A stretch of 64,000 nt of DNA from CBCXTT01 sp965178295. GTDB lineage: Bacteria > Pseudomonadota > Alphaproteobacteria > UBA7879. Of this stretch, positions 61,654-64,000 are shown one piece after another (position 1 is the first letter of the stretch; each line of letters starts with the position of its first letter). The translations under genes and the position numbers were made by a program. The notes beneath the pieces are model-generated. The model saw nothing but the letters and a program-made list of their open reading frames with translations, ran no database searches and had not been told where the DNA came from. The stretch spans positions 186,001 through 250,000 of the forward strand of contig CBCXTT010000005.1 in NCBI GenBank assembly GCA_965178295.1, in the 5' to 3' direction.

Positions 61654-63045
61654 ATGTTCAACGGAAGAAATTTAAGATATTATAAAAAAAATTTGTATGA
61701 GGATATCGTGATAGATAGCAATGTATTTTTTCTTTTTTTTGGTGGGGCGGTTTTTATAGGCTTGGTGTTTTTGTGGCAATGGCATCAAGCATCACGTAAG
61801 GTGGTATTGTTTGATGAGATTGACAGGCAACGCATTATGCTAGAAGAGCGTTTGGAGGTGGTGCAGAAAGCACACCAGTCTCTGATCAATGAAAAAACAT
61901 ATCTTGAGGCAACCATTGCCCAAGAACGTAAGGCAGATGAGGCGCGTCAAGCAGTCTGGACTGAGGCTGAAAAACGTTTCAAGGATGCCTTTCAAAGTTT
62001 GTCAGCCACGGCACTGAAAAACAATAATCAATCATTTATTGACCTTTCAAAAGTTGTTTTTGAGAAGATGCAAGTAGAAGCAAAAGGAGAAATACAAGGG
62101 CACAAAAAAGATATTGAGACTCTTGTATATCCAATGCAAGAAACACTTAAGCAGGTGGATAAAAAAATTCAACAGGTGGAGAAAGAGCGTGTTGGCGCCT
62201 ACCAGGGTTTGCAACAACAAATATATCAGCTTCTGACAGCGCATCAGGATCTTAAGAGCGAGACGACAAACTTAGTGCATGCGTTAAAAATGCCCTCTGT
62301 GCGTGGACGCTGGGGGGAGATGCAGTTAAGGCGTGTAGTAGAAATGGCGGGCATGCTATCGCATGTTGACTTTTTAGAACAAGTCACAACGAACAAGGAC
62401 GAAGGTGTACGTTTGCGTCCTGATATGGTTGTGAACCTCCCCGGACAAAAAAAGATAGTCGTGGACTCAAAGGCCCCACTTATGGGATATTTAGCTGCAC
62501 TTGATGCTCCTGATGATGTAGCGCGCAAGCAGGAGATGCAGCGGCATGCGCGACATATAAGGAAGCATATCCAAGCATTGAGCAGTAGAGCCTACTGGGA
62601 TAAGTTTGAGGATTCACCAGAGTTTGTTGTACTGTTTTTGCCAGGGGAAACTTTTTTTTCTGCAGCACTGCAGGAAGATCCAAGCCTGATTGAAGTGGGC
62701 GTGGAAAATAAAGTTATTCTGGCAACGCCTACAACATTAATTGCTCTTCTGCGGTCTGTCTCTTATGGATGGCGACAAGAAAGTCTTGCTAAAAATGCTC
62801 AAGAGATTAGCGCCCTTGGTCGCGAGCTGCACAAACGATTAACAGATATGAGCAAGCATTTTTCCCGTATAGGAAAAAGTTTGGGACAATCTGTTGATGC
62901 ATACAATCAAACGATTGGCACTTATGAACGCCGTGTCTTAGTAAGCGCGAGAAAATTTAATCACCTTAATGTGGTGCAAGGTGACACTGCAATGGATGTT
63001 CCTCAAATTGATCAAACATTGCGATCAATGCCGGAGGAAAAATGA
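61654..63045 (+). CDS. rmuC: DNA recombination protein RmuC
   Basis: RmuC limits inversion at short inverted repeats and has a predicted nuclease-like fold. The 463-residue protein has one N-terminal membrane helix (about residues 24-45), a long coiled coil (about 50-200, many Glu, Gln, Lys and Arg), then the conserved domain with VRGRWGEMQLRRVVEMAGML, RLRPDMVVNLPG, KKIVVDSKAP, FVVLFLPGETFFSAAL and LATPTTLIALLRSVSYGW. A short spacer separates it from the divergent nupC-like gene, with promoters likely between them. Confidence 0.93.
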   Translation: MFNGRNLRYYKKNLYEDIVIDSNVFFLFFGGAVFIGLVFLWQWHQASRKVVLFDEIDRQRIMLEERLEVVQKAHQSLINEKTYLEATIAQERKADEARQAVWTEAEKRFKDAFQSLSATALKNNNQSFIDLSKVVFEKMQVEAKGEIQGHKKDIETLVYPMQETLKQVDKKIQQVEKERVGAYQGLQQQIYQLLTAHQDLKSETTNLVHALKMPSVRGRWGEMQLRRVVEMAGMLSHVDFLEQVTTNKDEGVRLRPDMVVNLPGQKKIVVDSKAPLMGYLAALDAPDDVARKQEMQRHARHIRKHIQALSSRAYWDKFEDSPEFVVLFLPGETFFSAALQEDPSLIEVGVENKVILATPTTLIALLRSVSYGWRQESLAKNAQEISALGRELHKRLTDMSKHFSRIGKSLGQSVDAYNQTIGTYERRVLVSARKFNHLNVVQGDTAMDVPQIDQTLRSMPEEK

Positions 63046-63836
63046 TGCGGAAAAAATGTATACAATTTCTATTGTATTCTGTCTCTTTTCTTCCAGAGAC
63101 AAGGTCGTGCACAGATACGTTTGTTTGTTGTACATAATGCTGCACTTGATGGGGCTGCTTCTTTCTGGATGAGACAGGGCGTGACTAAATAGTTTGGAAA
63201 TTCCATCGAATTATGGATGACGTGCGCTTTTTCTGCATTGAGAAAATACATGACAATAGTAGTCCTGGCTCATCAATACCGCCTGATCCATGCGCAGTCC
63301 TGTACCGTGATATTTTGCACTAATACTGATCGCTAGTATTTTTTGAGGATGTATCTCTTGCACAAGGTGCTGGTGCTATAATGCCCGGACCATAGATATT
63401 GGCATTAACATGGTGGGCGCGGGTAAGCACAAAAAGCATTACGGTTGTACGCAACAGTAAACCTATGCGGCTTTGTAGATCGTGGAATGTTACAAAAGCA
63501 TAGATTGATATTGTGAAGCTGTTCCCCAGCATCTGCACCTGCTACCGCTGTTAATATCTATATATTGGGTGGTATGAGCTAAGGCAAAACGGATTTTATT
63601 GTCTTGGTGCTGCAAAACAGAGGAGAGGGGGAAGGGGAGGAGGTCATCGCGTCAGTCCTCTAACAAGCGCAGACTGTAGCCATGGAGGACAGTTTTTTCC
63701 GTGTCTTAAACACAATGTATGTGAGATTTTGAGTATTTGAGCACTCCTGCCTTGATTTCTTGCCCTTGTGGGTGTATCCATTAAAATAATACGCTAGAAT
63801 TCGGGCGTTTGACATAAATTTCGTAAAGGTTTTTTG
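63046..63836. other. Gene-poor region after rmuC
   Basis: About 790 bases with no recognised gene. Frames on both strands are short (minus 63320-63538 and 63660-63902 among them) and without family features. The upstream promoter of the next gene is unclear: a TTGACA (63809-63814) lies too close to its ATG. Confidence 0.5.
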
Positions 63837-64000
63837 ATGCAAGAAGTGCCCTTTTTTTCTTCTGATGAGTTGCTTGTCCCTCATGGTTTTTTTACACGTC
63901 AAGGGGGTGTAAGTTCTGGTGTTTTTAAGAGTTTAAATTGTTCTTACCGAGAGATTGATTCACCAGAAAATACACTGAACAACAGAATGCGCGCAGTTCG
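63837..64000 (+). CDS. pgeF: PgeF/YfiH-family peptidoglycan editing factor (laccase-domain), start only
   Basis: The first 54 residues are visible before the window ends. PFFSSDELLVPHGFFTRQGG, VSSGVFKSLNCSY and the SPENTLNNR stretch match the N-terminus of the YfiH (laccase-domain, DUF152) family, where HGFFTRxGGVSxGxYxSLNx is conserved. Members act as purine nucleoside phosphorylases and, in E. coli, remove wrongly incorporated serine from peptidoglycan precursors. ATG at 63837 has a weak GTAAAGG upstream. Confidence 0.85.
   Translation, partial: MQEVPFFSSDELLVPHGFFTRQGGVSSGVFKSLNCSYREIDSPENTLNNRMRAV

Noticed and set aside
63809..63814. TTGACA as a -35 box for the pgeF-like gene
   Set aside because: A 17-base spacer would put the -10 on the start codon; it would require a leaderless start.

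Overview
The window reads as a chromosome segment of an alphaproteobacterium with a reduced, decaying genome, most likely an obligate intracellular one of the Holosporales/Rickettsiales kind (inferred, no database search). Supports: the 16S rRNA gene lies about 27 kb from the 23S-5S unit on the opposite strand; proteobacterial gene clusters keep their order but have lost members; about a quarter of the window is gene-poor and holds frameshifted remnants; one drug/metabolite transporter resembles the rickettsial S-adenosylmethionine carrier; and a nucleoside transporter is kept.

Layout. 1-13013 (+): the division and cell wall (dcw) cluster, end of murE, then murF-mraY-murD-ftsW-murG-murC-murB-ddl-ftsQ-ftsA-ftsZ, tightly packed with many ATGA overlaps. 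13014-14540: a shattered umuD remnant and a small secreted protein. 14541-20507 (-): rpmI-rplT-pheS-pheT-lepA. 20508-22530: an intergenic stretch carrying one copy of an exact 324-bp repeat, then rplM-rpsI with a clear terminator. 22558-25759 (+): 23S-5S rRNA unit. 26067-28123: xthA and erpA (-), SPOR protein (+). 28124-41625: mostly noncoding, with islands (SAM-carrier-like EamA, zf-CHCC protein, tRNA-Arg and DegT aminotransferase, YdcH-like protein, rluD, second repeat copy, tRNA-Thr, tRNA-Ser). 41626-49264: a second EamA transporter, an SDR pseudogene, then cvpA-radA-mlaF-mlaE-alr-dnaB (-). 49452-52237 (+): tRNA-Ala and alaS, the latter frameshifted near its end. 52832-54342 (-): 16S rRNA. 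54744-57259 (-): the cytochrome bc1 operon. 58362-61592 (-): nupC-like transporter and uvrB. 61654-64000 (+): rmuC and the start of a pgeF/yfiH-like gene.

How it works together: peptidoglycan precursor synthesis (alr, ddl, mur genes, mraY, murG) and divisome genes (ftsW, Q, A, Z) indicate a cell that still builds a wall and divides by FtsZ. The bc1 complex indicates aerobic respiration. Translation genes (Phe and Ala tRNA synthetases, ribosomal proteins, lepA, rRNA, four tRNAs) are retained. Missing neighbours (purF after cvpA, dgt/argS before the SPOR gene, infC before rpmI, umuC after umuD) and pseudogenes show gene loss.

No new multi-gene system, CRISPR array or insertion sequence was found. 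The most distinctive signals are matching promoters on the two separated rRNA units, the exact 324-bp intergenic duplication, a loopless 38-bp palindrome, and the alaS frameshift.
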